This document shows positions 25,177 through 34,569 of a stretch of DNA of 64,000 nt, in pieces; position 1 is the stretch's first letter, and every line of letters starts with the position of its first letter. The notes beneath the pieces are model-generated. The model ran no database searches and was not told the DNA's origin. It was given only the letters and a program-made list of their open reading frames with translations. The stretch is from Clostridioides difficile_A (GTDB lineage Bacteria; Bacillota; Clostridia; Peptostreptococcales; Peptostreptococcaceae): contig OX246690.1 in the NCBI GenBank assembly GCA_945909635.1, positions 1,984,001-2,048,000 on the forward strand, read 5' to 3'. The position numbers and the translations under genes are program-made.

Positions 25177-26578
25177 TACGATAAAAAAAATAGCAACTAC
25201 ACAAACATACTTAAATAATAATGAAATTGAAAAAATTATAGAAGTATCAAAATCCTTAGATTTAATGGCTTCCTTTTATGAGGCTGATGTTTTTATAGAT
25301 GTACTAAGTAAACTTGATGATGAAGCGATTGTTGTGGCTCATAGTAGGCCTAAAGAAAAGTCAGTCTACAGTGAAAGTGTTGTAGGTAAAAAGGCTCTAA
25401 TTGAAAATGAACCAGGAGTTATAAAGTGTCTAAGAACTGGAGAAAGAGCAAGAGATATAAAAGCTTTAACACAAGAATACAAGCTGGTTAAACAAAATAT
25501 TCAGCCAATAACATTAGATGACAAAGTTCTAGCAGTATTAATAGTTGAAAAAGATATAAGCAGTGAAGTTAAAAGTGAATTTGAAACTAACGAGGATGAA
25601 GAAAATAAGAATTTACATCAGTTTATAAAATTGATAGGAAATAATGATTTTTTAGTTGACAATTTAAATTCTGCCATCCTTATATTTGATAAAAATGGAA
25701 AACTAAAAATTAAAAATCGTATTGCAACTGAGATGTATAAAAACCTTGGATTTGATTGTGATATACAGGATATGCATTACAACGACTTATATATAGAAAC
25801 TAAAGTATTTGAAGATATATTAATAGATGAAAATTATGATGAAACAAATGAAGTTTCGATAGGTAATATGTTTTTCAAAATAAAAACTATATACATCAAA
25901 GATGATGAATTTAAAGTTTGTAAAATAGTACAAGATATAAGTGATTTAAAACGAAAAGAAGAAGAACTAGTTTTAAAAACAGTAGCTATTAGAGAAGCTC
26001 ATCATAGAGTGAAAAATAATCTTCATACAGTAATATCTATAATAAAAAAGCAAAGTAGATTATCTCAAAATGAGGAAGTTAAACAATGTTTAGATAATAT
26101 AATAAACAGAGTGTTTGCAATACTTTCAACTCATTATCTGTTATCTAAGGAAGTAGATAATAATATATCTATACGAGAAGGTATCAACTTATTAGTATCA
26201 AATATTCAAGGTGGTTATTTGTTTAGTAAAGATATAGATATATGTATAACAGGTGAAGATTTTAAAATTAGTGGAGAAAAAGCAACTGCCATACTTTTAG
26301 TTATAAATGAAATATTACAAAATTGTTATGACCATGCTTTCATTGATAGAGAACGTGGCAATATACAAATACTAATAAATAAAGATAATGATTCTAGAAA
26401 TATAGCTATTATAGATGATGGCGTTGGATTTGATAGTGATAATATAAATAAAAATAGTTTAGGAACATATATAATAGATAGTTATATAACTCAAATGTTA
26501 AAAGGAAGTATAAAAAGAAAGAGTAGTAAAAATGGGACAGAAGTATTAATTACTATACCTACACAAATTAATATTTAA
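25169..26578 (+). CDS. eutW: Ethanolamine sensor histidine kinase EutW
   Basis: The 469-residue soluble kinase has an N-terminal ligand-sensing domain (about 1-140) and a PAS-like middle (about 150-255). A HisKA_2 phospho-acceptor region with REAHHRVKNNLHTV (His at about 275) and an HATPase domain (N box NEILQNCYDHAF, G box DDGVGFD) follow. It lacks transmembrane segments, consistent with sensing cytoplasmic ethanolamine. It phosphorylates EutV, with which it is translationally coupled. Confidence 0.93.
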   Translation: MTNTIKKIATTQTYLNNNEIEKIIEVSKSLDLMASFYEADVFIDVLSKLDDEAIVVAHSRPKEKSVYSESVVGKKALIENEPGVIKCLRTGERARDIKALTQEYKLVKQNIQPITLDDKVLAVLIVEKDISSEVKSEFETNEDEENKNLHQFIKLIGNNDFLVDNLNSAILIFDKNGKLKIKNRIATEMYKNLGFDCDIQDMHYNDLYIETKVFEDILIDENYDETNEVSIGNMFFKIKTIYIKDDEFKVCKIVQDISDLKRKEEELVLKTVAIREAHHRVKNNLHTVISIIKKQSRLSQNEEVKQCLDNIINRVFAILSTHYLLSKEVDNNISIREGINLLVSNIQGGYLFSKDIDICITGEDFKISGEKATAILLVINEILQNCYDHAFIDRERGNIQILINKDNDSRNIAIIDDGVGFDSDNINKNSLGTYIIDSYITQMLKGSIKRKSSKNGTEVLITIPTQINI

Positions 26579-26589
26579 ATAATAACTCA

Positions 26590-26730
26590 TCTACAAAGTA
26601 GTAGTTTTAATTGAGCAAAGAGGCTTAAGGTTATTAATAAATTAAGTTAGTTGAATATATTTATAAAACTTGTAAATATGAATTCAATTTAACAGATATT
26701 TATTATAGCTTTAAGCCTCTTTGCTTGTTT
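26590..26730 (+). promoter_or_regulatory. EutV-type dual-hairpin antiterminator before eutA
   Basis: P1 is CTAC-AAAGTA-GTAG (26591-26604) and P2 is AGC-AAAGAG-GCT (26614-26625), again hexaloops with A1 and G4. The P2 sequence GCAAAGAGGCTTAA (26615-26628) pairs with TTAAGCCTCTTTGC (26711-26724) to make the competing terminator. The loop, about 80 nt, is unusually long. No good promoter is seen directly upstream, so this site may attenuate read-through from eutSPVW. Confidence 0.85.
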
Positions 26731-26761
26731 AAGACATACTTAAACTTTAGGAGGTGAGAAA

Positions 26762-28195
26762 ATGAGAGAAGAGTTATTAAGTGTTGGTATTGACATTGGA
26801 ACAAGTACTACTCAGTTGATTTTTTCTAAGTTAATAGTAGAAAATACTGAATCAAATTTTTCGGTACCTAGGATAAGTATAGTAGACAAAGAAATTATTT
26901 ATAAAAGTAAGGTTTATTTCACTCCCCTTATCTCAAATAATGAAATAAATGGACAGCAAATAAAAGAAATAGTTGAAAGTGAATATAAAAAAGCAAATAT
27001 ATCTAAAGTAGATATACATACAGGAGCAGTAATAATAACTGGCGAAACAGCCAGAAAAGAAAATGCAAACGATGTGCTTCATACTTTAAGTGGATTTGCA
27101 GGAGATTTTGTTGTTGCAACAGCAGGTCCTGACCTAGAAAGTATAATATCAGGTAAAGGAGCTGGAGCTCATATTTATTCAAAAGAACATTCAACTACAA
27201 TTGTAAATATAGATATAGGTGGGGGAACTAGTAATATAGCCTCATTTAAAAGAGGAGAAGTAACTGATACTGGGTGCTTGGATATAGGTGGAAGGCTTAT
27301 AAAAGTAGATAAAATAAGTAAAGAAATAACTTATATATCACCTAAAATAAATGAAATCATAAAAGATAATAATTTAAATCTTCAAGTTGGAACTGTAGCT
27401 ACAATAGAAAATACAAAACCAATAGTTAATATAATGGTTGACTTATTAATAGAAAGTATAGGATTAAAAACTCAGACACCTTTATTTGATTTTATAATAA
27501 CTAATAAATCAATCAATATAGATGAAGATATTAAGAATGTCTCATTTTCAGGTGGGGTAGCTGATTATATTTACTATGATGGAGAAATAAAAGATTATTT
27601 TGAATATGGTGATTTGGGAATTTTACTTGGTCAAGCAATAAAAAATTGTGAGTACCTTAAAAAAGTGAACATAGTCAAATCTATGGAGACAATAAGAGCT
27701 ACAGTAGTTGGTGCAGGTTCTCATACTACTGAGGTAAGTGGAAGTACAATAACTTATACTAGTGAAAATTTTCCACTTAAGAACTTGCCAGTTTTAAAAT
27801 TATCAATGGATGAAGAAGTAGGTACTTCAAAACAAATCAGTGAAGCTATAAAAAACAAACTTAACTGGTTTAAGTTAGAAAATGATTTACAGAAAGTTGC
27901 TATAGCTATGATAGGCAAGAAAAACCCAGCCTTTTCAGATATACAAGAATATGCCAAAGGATTTGTGGATGGAATGCAACAAATCATAGAAAATGATTTG
28001 CCTTTTGTAGTAATTGTTGAAAACGATATGGCAAAAGTATTAGGTCAAGCAATATATGCATTATTAAATTATGAAAAAGAAATTGTCTGTATAGACAGTG
28101 TCAAGGTCGAAAATGGAGACTATATTGACATTGGGAAACCTATAGTTGAAGGCAAAGTTTTACCTGTAGTAATAAAAACATTAGTTTTTAATTAA
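26762..28195 (+). CDS. eutA: Ethanolamine ammonia-lyase reactivase EutA
   Basis: The 477-residue actin/Hsp70-like ATPase has SVGIDIGTSTTQLIFSKL (phosphate 1 loop) at residues about 7-24 and VNIDIGGGTSNIASF (phosphate 2) at about 150. It exchanges inactivated cobalamin out of EutBC so the lyase can work again. ATG behind AGGAGG. It heads the main structural operon eutABCLKEM, 17 bp before eutB. Confidence 0.94.
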   Translation: MREELLSVGIDIGTSTTQLIFSKLIVENTESNFSVPRISIVDKEIIYKSKVYFTPLISNNEINGQQIKEIVESEYKKANISKVDIHTGAVIITGETARKENANDVLHTLSGFAGDFVVATAGPDLESIISGKGAGAHIYSKEHSTTIVNIDIGGGTSNIASFKRGEVTDTGCLDIGGRLIKVDKISKEITYISPKINEIIKDNNLNLQVGTVATIENTKPIVNIMVDLLIESIGLKTQTPLFDFIITNKSINIDEDIKNVSFSGGVADYIYYDGEIKDYFEYGDLGILLGQAIKNCEYLKKVNIVKSMETIRATVVGAGSHTTEVSGSTITYTSENFPLKNLPVLKLSMDEEVGTSKQISEAIKNKLNWFKLENDLQKVAIAMIGKKNPAFSDIQEYAKGFVDGMQQIIENDLPFVVIVENDMAKVLGQAIYALLNYEKEIVCIDSVKVENGDYIDIGKPIVEGKVLPVVIKTLVFN

Positions 28196-28212
28196 TAGAA
28201 GGAGGTAAGTAA

Positions 28213-29577
28213 ATGATTTTAAAGACAAAATTATTTGGACGTACTTATCAGTTTAAAAGCTTATATGATGTAATGGCTAAAGCTAATGAAGAAAAATCAG
28301 GAGATAAATTAGCAGGTCTTGCAGCAGAATCAGCTGAAGAAAGAATAGCAGCAAAGGTTGTTTTATCACACATAAAGTTAGAGGATATAAGAAATAATCC
28401 TGCAGTAGCATATGAGGAAGATGAAGTAACAAGAATAATACAAGATGCTGTAAATGAAAAAGTTTATGAAGAAATAAAAGAATGGACAGTATCAGAACTT
28501 AGAGAATGGATATTAGATTCAAATACTACAAGTCTTGATATAAGAAGAATATCAAGAGGATTAACTTCTGAAATAATAGCAGCAGTTGCAAAGTTAATGT
28601 CAAATATGGACTTAGTCTATGCTGCTAAAAAAATAAAAGTTACTGCTCATTGTAATACAACTATAGGAGAACAAGGTACATTATCAGCAAGACTTCAGCC
28701 TAATCATCCTACAGACGACCCAGATGGAATACTTGCATCACTTCTTGAAGGTTTAACTTTTGGTATAGGAGATGCAGTACTTGGTTTAAACCCAGTTGAT
28801 GACTCAGTTGAAAGTGTTACTAAAGTGTTAAAAAGATTTGAAGAAGTAAAACAAAAATATCAAATACCAACTCAAACATGCGTATTAGCACATGTTACTA
28901 CACAAATGGAAGCAATAAGAAACGGTGCTCCTGCAGATTTGATATTCCAATCTATAGCAGGTTCTGAAAAGGGAAATGAAGCATTTGGATTCAATGGCGA
29001 TACTATCGAGGAAGCCAGACAATTAGCTTTAAAACATGGTACAGCTACTGGACCTAATGTTATGTATTTTGAAACTGGACAAGGTTCAGAATTATCTTCA
29101 GAAGCACATCATGGAATAGACCAGGTTACTATGGAAGCTAGATGTTATGGATTTGCTAAAAAGTATGAACCATTCTTAGTAAATACAGTTGTTGGATTTA
29201 TAGGGCCTGAGTATTTATATGATGCTAGAGAAGTAGTAAGGGCAGGACTTGAAGACCATTTTATGGGTAAATTACATGGATTACCAATGGGTGTTGATGT
29301 TTGTTACACTAACCACATGAAGGCTGACCAAAATGATATGGAAAACTTAGCTATACTACTGACAACAGCAGGATGTACGTATTTTATGGGAATACCTCAT
29401 GGAGATGATGTAATGCTTAACTACCAAACAACAGGATACCATGAAACAGCATCACTTAGAGAAATGTTTGGATTGACTGCAATAAAAGAATTTGATGCTT
29501 GGATGGAAAAGATGGGATTCTCTAAAGATGGTAAGTTAACAGAGTTAGCAGGAGACGCATCTATATTATTAGGATAG
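28213..29577 (+). CDS. eutB: Ethanolamine ammonia-lyase large subunit EutB
   Basis: The 454-residue protein is the TIM-barrel catalytic subunit of the adenosylcobalamin-dependent lyase that converts ethanolamine to acetaldehyde and ammonia. Family stretches visible are LQPNHPTDDPDGILASLLEG, FQSIAGSEKGNEAFG and GTATGPNVMYFETGQGSELS. Length is normal (Salmonella 453). AGGAGG site before ATG; eutC follows 12 bp downstream, so subunits are made together. Confidence 0.96.
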   Translation: MILKTKLFGRTYQFKSLYDVMAKANEEKSGDKLAGLAAESAEERIAAKVVLSHIKLEDIRNNPAVAYEEDEVTRIIQDAVNEKVYEEIKEWTVSELREWILDSNTTSLDIRRISRGLTSEIIAAVAKLMSNMDLVYAAKKIKVTAHCNTTIGEQGTLSARLQPNHPTDDPDGILASLLEGLTFGIGDAVLGLNPVDDSVESVTKVLKRFEEVKQKYQIPTQTCVLAHVTTQMEAIRNGAPADLIFQSIAGSEKGNEAFGFNGDTIEEARQLALKHGTATGPNVMYFETGQGSELSSEAHHGIDQVTMEARCYGFAKKYEPFLVNTVVGFIGPEYLYDAREVVRAGLEDHFMGKLHGLPMGVDVCYTNHMKADQNDMENLAILLTTAGCTYFMGIPHGDDVMLNYQTTGYHETASLREMFGLTAIKEFDAWMEKMGFSKDGKLTELAGDASILLG

Positions 29578-29589
29578 GAGGTATTTAGT

Positions 29590-30471
29590 ATGAATGAGAA
29601 GGATTTAAAAGCATTAGTAGAACAGTTAGTTGGACAAATGGTTGGAGAATTAGATACTAATGTTGTATCTGAAACTGTTAAGAAAGCAACTGAAACTGTA
29701 ATTGATAACAGTGCTTGCATAGATGATATAACAGAAATTGATATAAGAAAGCAATTACTAGTAAAAAATCCTAAGGATGCAGAAGCTTACTTAGATATGA
29801 AAGCCAAAACACCTGCAAGATTAGGTATAGGAAGAGCTGGTACAAGATATAAAACAGAAACAGTTTTAAGATTTAGAGCAGACCATGCTGCTGCACAAGA
29901 TGCTGTATTCTCTTATGTAGATGAAGAATTTATAAAAGAAAATAATATGTTTGCAGTAGAAACTTTATGTAAAGATAAAGATGAATATTTAACTAGACCA
30001 GACCTAGGAAGAAAATTCTCTCCAGAAACTATAAATAATATAAAATCTAAATTTGGAACAAATCAAAAGGTTTTAATATTAGTGGGAGATGGACTTAGTT
30101 CGGCCGCTATAGAAGCAAACTTAAAAGATTGTGTGCCAGCTATAAAACAAGGTCTAAAAATGTATGGAATAGACTCAAGTGAAATTTTATTTGTTAAACA
30201 CTGTAGAGTTGGTGCTATGGACCACTTAGGTGAAGAATTAGGTTGTGAAGTTATATGTATGTTGGTTGGAGAAAGACCAGGATTGGTTACTGCTGAATCA
30301 ATGTCAGCATATATAGCATATAAGCCATATATAGGAATGGCAGAAGCAAAGAGAACAGTTATATCAAATATTCACAAAGGTGGAACAACTGCAGTCGAGG
30401 CAGGTGCTCATATAGCTGAACTTATAAAAACTATGCTGGATAAAAAAGCTTCAGGAATAGACCTTAAATAA
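29590..30471 (+). CDS. eutC: Ethanolamine ammonia-lyase small subunit EutC
   Basis: The 293-residue subunit binds cobalamin with EutB. An N-terminal amphipathic helix (MNEKDLKALVEQLVGQMVGE) looks like a lumen-targeting encapsulation peptide. Family features are PARLGIGRAGTRYKTETVLR, LVGDGLSSAAIEAN and GERPGLVTAESMSAYIAYKP. Length is normal. GGAGG site upstream; eutL follows 19 bp later. Confidence 0.95.
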   Translation: MNEKDLKALVEQLVGQMVGELDTNVVSETVKKATETVIDNSACIDDITEIDIRKQLLVKNPKDAEAYLDMKAKTPARLGIGRAGTRYKTETVLRFRADHAAAQDAVFSYVDEEFIKENNMFAVETLCKDKDEYLTRPDLGRKFSPETINNIKSKFGTNQKVLILVGDGLSSAAIEANLKDCVPAIKQGLKMYGIDSSEILFVKHCRVGAMDHLGEELGCEVICMLVGERPGLVTAESMSAYIAYKPYIGMAEAKRTVISNIHKGGTTAVEAGAHIAELIKTMLDKKASGIDLK

Positions 30472-30490
30472 AGTCGAGGGAGTGTAGAAT

Positions 30491-31144
30491 ATGAAAAACG
30501 ATATGATTCGTCCTAATATACTAGGAGTTAAAATAATTTCGAATATAAGTCCAGAAATGGCACAAAAACTAGAATTAAAATCACACCATAAAAGCTTGGG
30601 GTTAATAACTGCAGACTGTGATGATGTTACATACACAGCTCTTGATGAAGCAACTAAAGCTTCAGAAGTTGATGTTGTATATGCAAAATCAATGTATGCA
30701 GGTGCAGCAAATGCTTCAACAAAACTTGCTGGTGAAGTTTTAGGAATAATAGCAGGACCAAGTCCAGCCGAGGTAAGAAGTGGATTAAATGCAATAATTG
30801 ATTTTATGGAATATGGAGCAACTTTTATAAGTGCAAATGATGATGATTCAATAGCATATTACGCTCATTGTGTATCAAGAACAGGCACATACCTTTCAGA
30901 AGTAGCAGGAATAAGAGAAGGTGAGGCATTAGCTTATTTAGTAGCACCACCACTTGAAGCAATGTATGCTTTAGATGCAGCGATGAAGGCAGCAGATGTT
31001 AAAATGTGCGAATTATTTGCACCTCCAACTGAAACAAACTTTGGTGGAGCATTACTTACAGGTTCTCAATCAGCTTGTAAGGCAGCATGTGATGCATTTG
31101 CCGAAGCAGTAAAATCAGTTGCAGACAATCCAACAGGCTTTTAG
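30491..31144 (+). CDS. eutL: Shell protein EutL (tandem BMC trimer)
   Basis: The 217-residue protein has two circularly permuted BMC domains and forms pseudohexameric trimers, thought to have a gated pore. Features are RPNILGVKIISNISPEMAQK at the start, MYAGAANASTKLAGEVLGI, and APPTETNFGGALLTGSQSAC near the end. Length matches Salmonella EutL (219). It is 9 bp before the next shell gene. Confidence 0.94.
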   Translation: MKNDMIRPNILGVKIISNISPEMAQKLELKSHHKSLGLITADCDDVTYTALDEATKASEVDVVYAKSMYAGAANASTKLAGEVLGIIAGPSPAEVRSGLNAIIDFMEYGATFISANDDDSIAYYAHCVSRTGTYLSEVAGIREGEALAYLVAPPLEAMYALDAAMKAADVKMCELFAPPTETNFGGALLTGSQSACKAACDAFAEAVKSVADNPTGF

Positions 31145-31153
31145 GATAATTAA

Positions 31154-31816
31154 ATGGATGCTATAGGCTTAATAGAAGTAATAGGGTATGTTGCTGCAAT
31201 AGAAGCTTCTGATGCTTGTTTAAAATCTGCAAATGTTAATCTTGTAAGAATTGATAAGGTTGGAGCAGGTATTGTTACTTTAACAATAAATGGAGATGTT
31301 GGTGCTGTCAAATCTGCTCTAGAAGCAGGTGAAATGGCAGCTTCAAGAGTTGGTACATTAAGGGCATCACATATTATACCAAGAATCCATAATGAAGTAA
31401 CAGATACTTTATTTAAAAAGGAAGAATCTAAAGTCTGTGAAGTTTTGGAAAAGACAGATAAGAACTTTGAAAATATATTAGAAATAGGTAACGTAATTTT
31501 AGATGATATTGAAAATAATGATAAACAAGATAGTAATATAAAGAAAGTTAAAAATGAAATAGAAACAGTCGATGATAGTTTAACTGAAGCTAATGAAGAA
31601 AAAATAGAAAATTCTAATGCTCATAAAGAAGTATTAGAACAAGTTAAAATAGAAAACACTGATTTCGATAAAGATGATTTATCAAAAAACAGTGTAAAAA
31701 AACTTAAAGCTATAGCTAAGAAATTAGACTCTTCAATAACTTATAAAGATTTAAATGTTCTTAAGAAAGAAGAATTAATAAACTTAGTTAAAAAGCTTAG
31801 CAGAGGGGATAAATAG
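31154..31816 (+). CDS. BMC shell protein with C-terminal Rho-N/SAP-like domain (EutK-like)
   Basis: The 220-residue protein has an N-terminal BMC hexamer domain (about 1-85; AIGLIEVIGYVAAIEASDAC...SHIIPRIHNEV). A charged, low-complexity linker (about 90-170, rich in Asn, Glu and Lys) joins it to a C-terminal module (about 172-220; SVKKLKAIAKKL...LKKEELINLVKKL) like Rho-N or SAP helix-extended-loop-helix domains. Salmonella EutK likewise joins a BMC domain to a nucleic-acid-binding-type domain, though of another fold. The tail may bind RNA/DNA or a partner; this is inferred. Confidence 0.85.
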   Translation: MDAIGLIEVIGYVAAIEASDACLKSANVNLVRIDKVGAGIVTLTINGDVGAVKSALEAGEMAASRVGTLRASHIIPRIHNEVTDTLFKKEESKVCEVLEKTDKNFENILEIGNVILDDIENNDKQDSNIKKVKNEIETVDDSLTEANEEKIENSNAHKEVLEQVKIENTDFDKDDLSKNSVKKLKAIAKKLDSSITYKDLNVLKKEELINLVKKLSRGDK

Positions 31817-31818
31817 TT

Positions 31819-33288
31819 ATGACACTTTTAGATAAAGATTTAGTATCTATACAAGAAGTCAGAACTCTTGTAAAAAAAGCTAAAGTGGCTCAAGAGAAAC
31901 TTTCTAAAATGAGCCAAGAGCAAATAGATAAAATAGTAAAGTCTATTGCAGATGCAGCATTTAATAATGCTACTAAGTTAGCTAAAATGGCAAATGAAGA
32001 AACTGGATTTGGAAAATGGGAAGATAAAGTAATAAAAAATACTTTTGCATCTATGGGAGTTTATGAAACTTTAAAAGATACAAAAACTATTGGAATAATT
32101 GGCGAAGATAAAAAAGAAAACACTATAGATATAGCTACACCAGTTGGAGTTGTAGCAGGGCTTATACCTTCAACAAACCCAACATCAACAGTAATATATA
32201 AAACCATAATATCTATAAAGGCAGGAAATACTATAGTTTTCTCTCCACATCCAAATGCAAAAAAATGCATACTTGAAACAGTTAAAATAATAAACGAAGC
32301 AGCTATAGATGCTGGAGCACCAGAGGATTCAATATTATGTATAACTAATCCAAGTATAGTTGGAACAAATGAATTAATGAAGCATAAGGATACAAACTTA
32401 ATATTAGCAACTGGAGGAGAAGCAATGGTTAGAGCTGCTTACTCTTCAGGAACACCAGCTATAGGAGTTGGCCCTGGAAATGGACCAGCATTTATAGATA
32501 AGTCAGCAAATGTTAAGTTGGCAGTCAAGAGAATAATAGACTCTAAAACTTTTGATAATGGTGTTATATGTGCATCAGAACAATCGATAGTGGTAGAAAA
32601 GTCCATGGAAGAAACTGTTTTAAAAGAACTTAAAAACCAAGGAGCATATCTTTTAAATGAAGAAGAGAGTGAAAGATTAGCAAAGTTCATATTAAGAGCT
32701 AATGGTACTATGAATCCGCAAATAGTTGGTAAGAGTGTTGAGGTGATATCAAATTTAGCAGACCTTGCAAATGTACCTAAAAATACAAAAGTCTTAGTTG
32801 CAAGAGAAACTAAAGTTGGTCACAATGTAGCCTATTCAAGAGAAAAACTTACACCAATACTTGCATTCTATGTTGAAGATAATGTAGATGCTATTATGAA
32901 TAGATGTAGAGAAATACTATTAAATGAAGGTGCTGGACATACTTTCTCAATGCATGCAAATGATGAAGAATTGGTAAAAAGATTTGCTCTTAACATGCCA
33001 GTATCAAGAATACTTGTGAATACTCCTTCAGCACTTGGAGGAATAGGTGCATCAACAAATCTTGTACCAGCACTAACACTTGGTTGTGGTGCGATAGGTG
33101 GAAGCTCAACTTCAAACAATGTAGGTCCACTTGATTTAATAAATATTAAAAGAGTAGCTTATGGAATCAAAGAAATAGAAGAACTTGGTAGAGATAAATC
33201 TCAAGTTGAAAAATCAATGTTTGACTCAATGGATAAAGAAGAATTAATAAATCTTCTAGTTCAAAGATTAGTCAAAGAACTAGCATAA
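31819..33288 (+). CDS. eutE: CoA-acylating acetaldehyde dehydrogenase EutE
   Basis: The 489-residue aldehyde dehydrogenase converts acetaldehyde plus CoA to acetyl-CoA, reducing NAD. The catalytic Cys is in FDNGVICASEQ (about residue 253) and the nucleotide region is GPGNGPAFI. An N-terminal helix (VRTLVKKAKVAQEKL, about 13-27) resembles lumen-targeting peptides of EutE/PduP. It starts 2 bp after the EutK-like gene. Length fits the family (467-490). Confidence 0.94.
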   Translation: MTLLDKDLVSIQEVRTLVKKAKVAQEKLSKMSQEQIDKIVKSIADAAFNNATKLAKMANEETGFGKWEDKVIKNTFASMGVYETLKDTKTIGIIGEDKKENTIDIATPVGVVAGLIPSTNPTSTVIYKTIISIKAGNTIVFSPHPNAKKCILETVKIINEAAIDAGAPEDSILCITNPSIVGTNELMKHKDTNLILATGGEAMVRAAYSSGTPAIGVGPGNGPAFIDKSANVKLAVKRIIDSKTFDNGVICASEQSIVVEKSMEETVLKELKNQGAYLLNEEESERLAKFILRANGTMNPQIVGKSVEVISNLADLANVPKNTKVLVARETKVGHNVAYSREKLTPILAFYVEDNVDAIMNRCREILLNEGAGHTFSMHANDEELVKRFALNMPVSRILVNTPSALGGIGASTNLVPALTLGCGAIGGSSTSNNVGPLDLINIKRVAYGIKEIEELGRDKSQVEKSMFDSMDKEELINLLVQRLVKELA

Positions 33289-33381
33289 TTAAAATAAACA
33301 ATGAAACTTATAGTTTATAACTATAAGATTTCTAAAAATAAAAAACTATAAAATAATATTAAATTTTTGGAGGATAAGATT

Positions 33382-33669
33382 ATGGCAAGTGCAAATGCAT
33401 TAGGAATGATAGAAACTAAAGGATTAGTAGGAGCAATAGAAGCAGCAGATGCAATGGTTAAAGCTGCAAACGTACAATTAGTAGGAAAAGAGCAAGTAGG
33501 TGGAGGATTAGTTACTGTAATGGTAAGAGGAGATGTTGGAGCTGTTAAAGCTGCTACAGATGCTGGAGCTGCTGCTGCTGAAAGAGTTGGAGAACTAATA
33601 TCAGTTCATGTTATACCAAGACCACATTTTGAAGTAGATGCTATATTACCAAAAGTATCAGCTGAGTAA
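33382..33669 (+). CDS. eutM: Major hexameric shell protein EutM
   Basis: The 95-residue single BMC domain (ALGMIETKGLVGAIEAADAM...GDVGAVKAATDAGA...HVIPRPH) is the canonical facet tile. The ATG at 33382 lies behind TTGGAGGA; an upstream in-frame TTG at 33367 belongs to the ribosome site. It is followed by a strong terminator within the gene cluster, which should raise EutM messenger relative to downstream genes, as fits the most abundant shell protein. Confidence 0.95.
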   Translation: MASANALGMIETKGLVGAIEAADAMVKAANVQLVGKEQVGGGLVTVMVRGDVGAVKAATDAGAAAAERVGELISVHVIPRPHFEVDAILPKVSAE

Positions 33670-33702
33670 TATAAATGTAATTTGAAAATTTAAATTTTGA
33701 TT

Positions 33703-33771
33703 AAAAAAGAGGCTATCTCAAAAATGAGTCTTACTAATAAACTCAATGTATTTTGAGGTAGCCTTTTTTAT
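33703..33771 (+). terminator. Terminator inside the eut cluster, after eutM
   Basis: AAAAAAGAGGCTATCTCAAAA (33703-33723) pairs with TTTTGAGGTAGCCTTTTTT (33751-33769), with a T-run. Unlike the three leaders, it has no hexaloop pair with A1/G4 and no AGCAA motif. It is therefore probably an ordinary, leaky terminator between eutM and eutT. Confidence 0.75.
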
Positions 33772-33795
33772 ACATCTAATAGGAGATGTGATAAA

Positions 33796-34557
33796 ATGGG
33801 TGTTTTAACAGAAAATGAAGTAAAAAGAAAAATTGGAAAAAATAAAGATAATATAACTGAATTTTATATAGAAAAAGGGCAAATAATAACTCCTTCTGCA
33901 AAATCTTATTTAGCTGAGAGAAGTATTGAGCTTAAGTATGTTGATAAACTTCCAGTCATAAATAATGAACCTAAGGAAGTTATAAAAGAAGTAGTTAAAG
34001 AAAAAACATATAGATATACTACTGTATTTGGTGCTAAATTGGATGAGAAACCAGAACATATGACTCAATTAAATGGAAATCTTTTAGTTTTTAAAGACCA
34101 TAAAAGAATAATACTAAGAGGTAAAATAGATTCACTTGAATCAGAAATACTGAAAACTCAAGTTCTTTGTCAAAAGCTAGATATGCCAAAGCTTGTTAAG
34201 GAATTACAAGAAGTATTAGATTTTGTAAGAAATATAATGAGATGTGAAGTTCTGGAAGAAAAACTAGAAGACTTTAAACTTTTAGGGTTAACTCCTCAAG
34301 AACTTAGAGAACAATCTCACTATCCTAAAAAATATTTTGGTATAGGACATGAATTCCCAAGTTATGAAATGGGTGAAGCTGTAGTTGCTATAAACAGTAT
34401 AAGAAGCAATGCTAGAGAGGTTGAACTTGCAGCTTATGAAGCATTTAAGGGTGAGTATGGAAATGTTCATAGAGAAGATTTAATAAAGGCACTTAATAGA
34501 TTGTCATCTGTATTTTGGATAATGATATATAAAGTTAGGACTAATAAGTATAAGTAG
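33796..34557 (+). CDS. eutT: Cobalamin adenosyltransferase EutT
   Basis: The 253-residue protein resembles EutT, which makes adenosylcobalamin from ATP and cob(II)alamin for EutBC. N-terminal IEKGQIITPSAKSYL (about 25-39) precedes an all-helical ATP:cobalamin transferase region (about 90-253; FPSYEMGEAVVAINSIRSNAREVEL). The HX11CCX2C metal motif described in Salmonella EutT is not visible here; only single cysteines remain (in LCQKL and MRCEV). ATG behind AGGAGATG. eutD follows immediately. Confidence 0.88.
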   Translation: MGVLTENEVKRKIGKNKDNITEFYIEKGQIITPSAKSYLAERSIELKYVDKLPVINNEPKEVIKEVVKEKTYRYTTVFGAKLDEKPEHMTQLNGNLLVFKDHKRIILRGKIDSLESEILKTQVLCQKLDMPKLVKELQEVLDFVRNIMRCEVLEEKLEDFKLLGLTPQELREQSHYPKKYFGIGHEFPSYEMGEAVVAINSIRSNAREVELAAYEAFKGEYGNVHREDLIKALNRLSSVFWIMIYKVRTNKYK

Positions 34558-34569
34558 TTGGAGGACGTA

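Noticed and set aside
33703..33771. Fourth EutV-controlled leader before eutT
   Set aside because: The hairpin lacks the paired hexaloops with A1/G4 and the AGCAA motif, so it is listed as a plain terminator.
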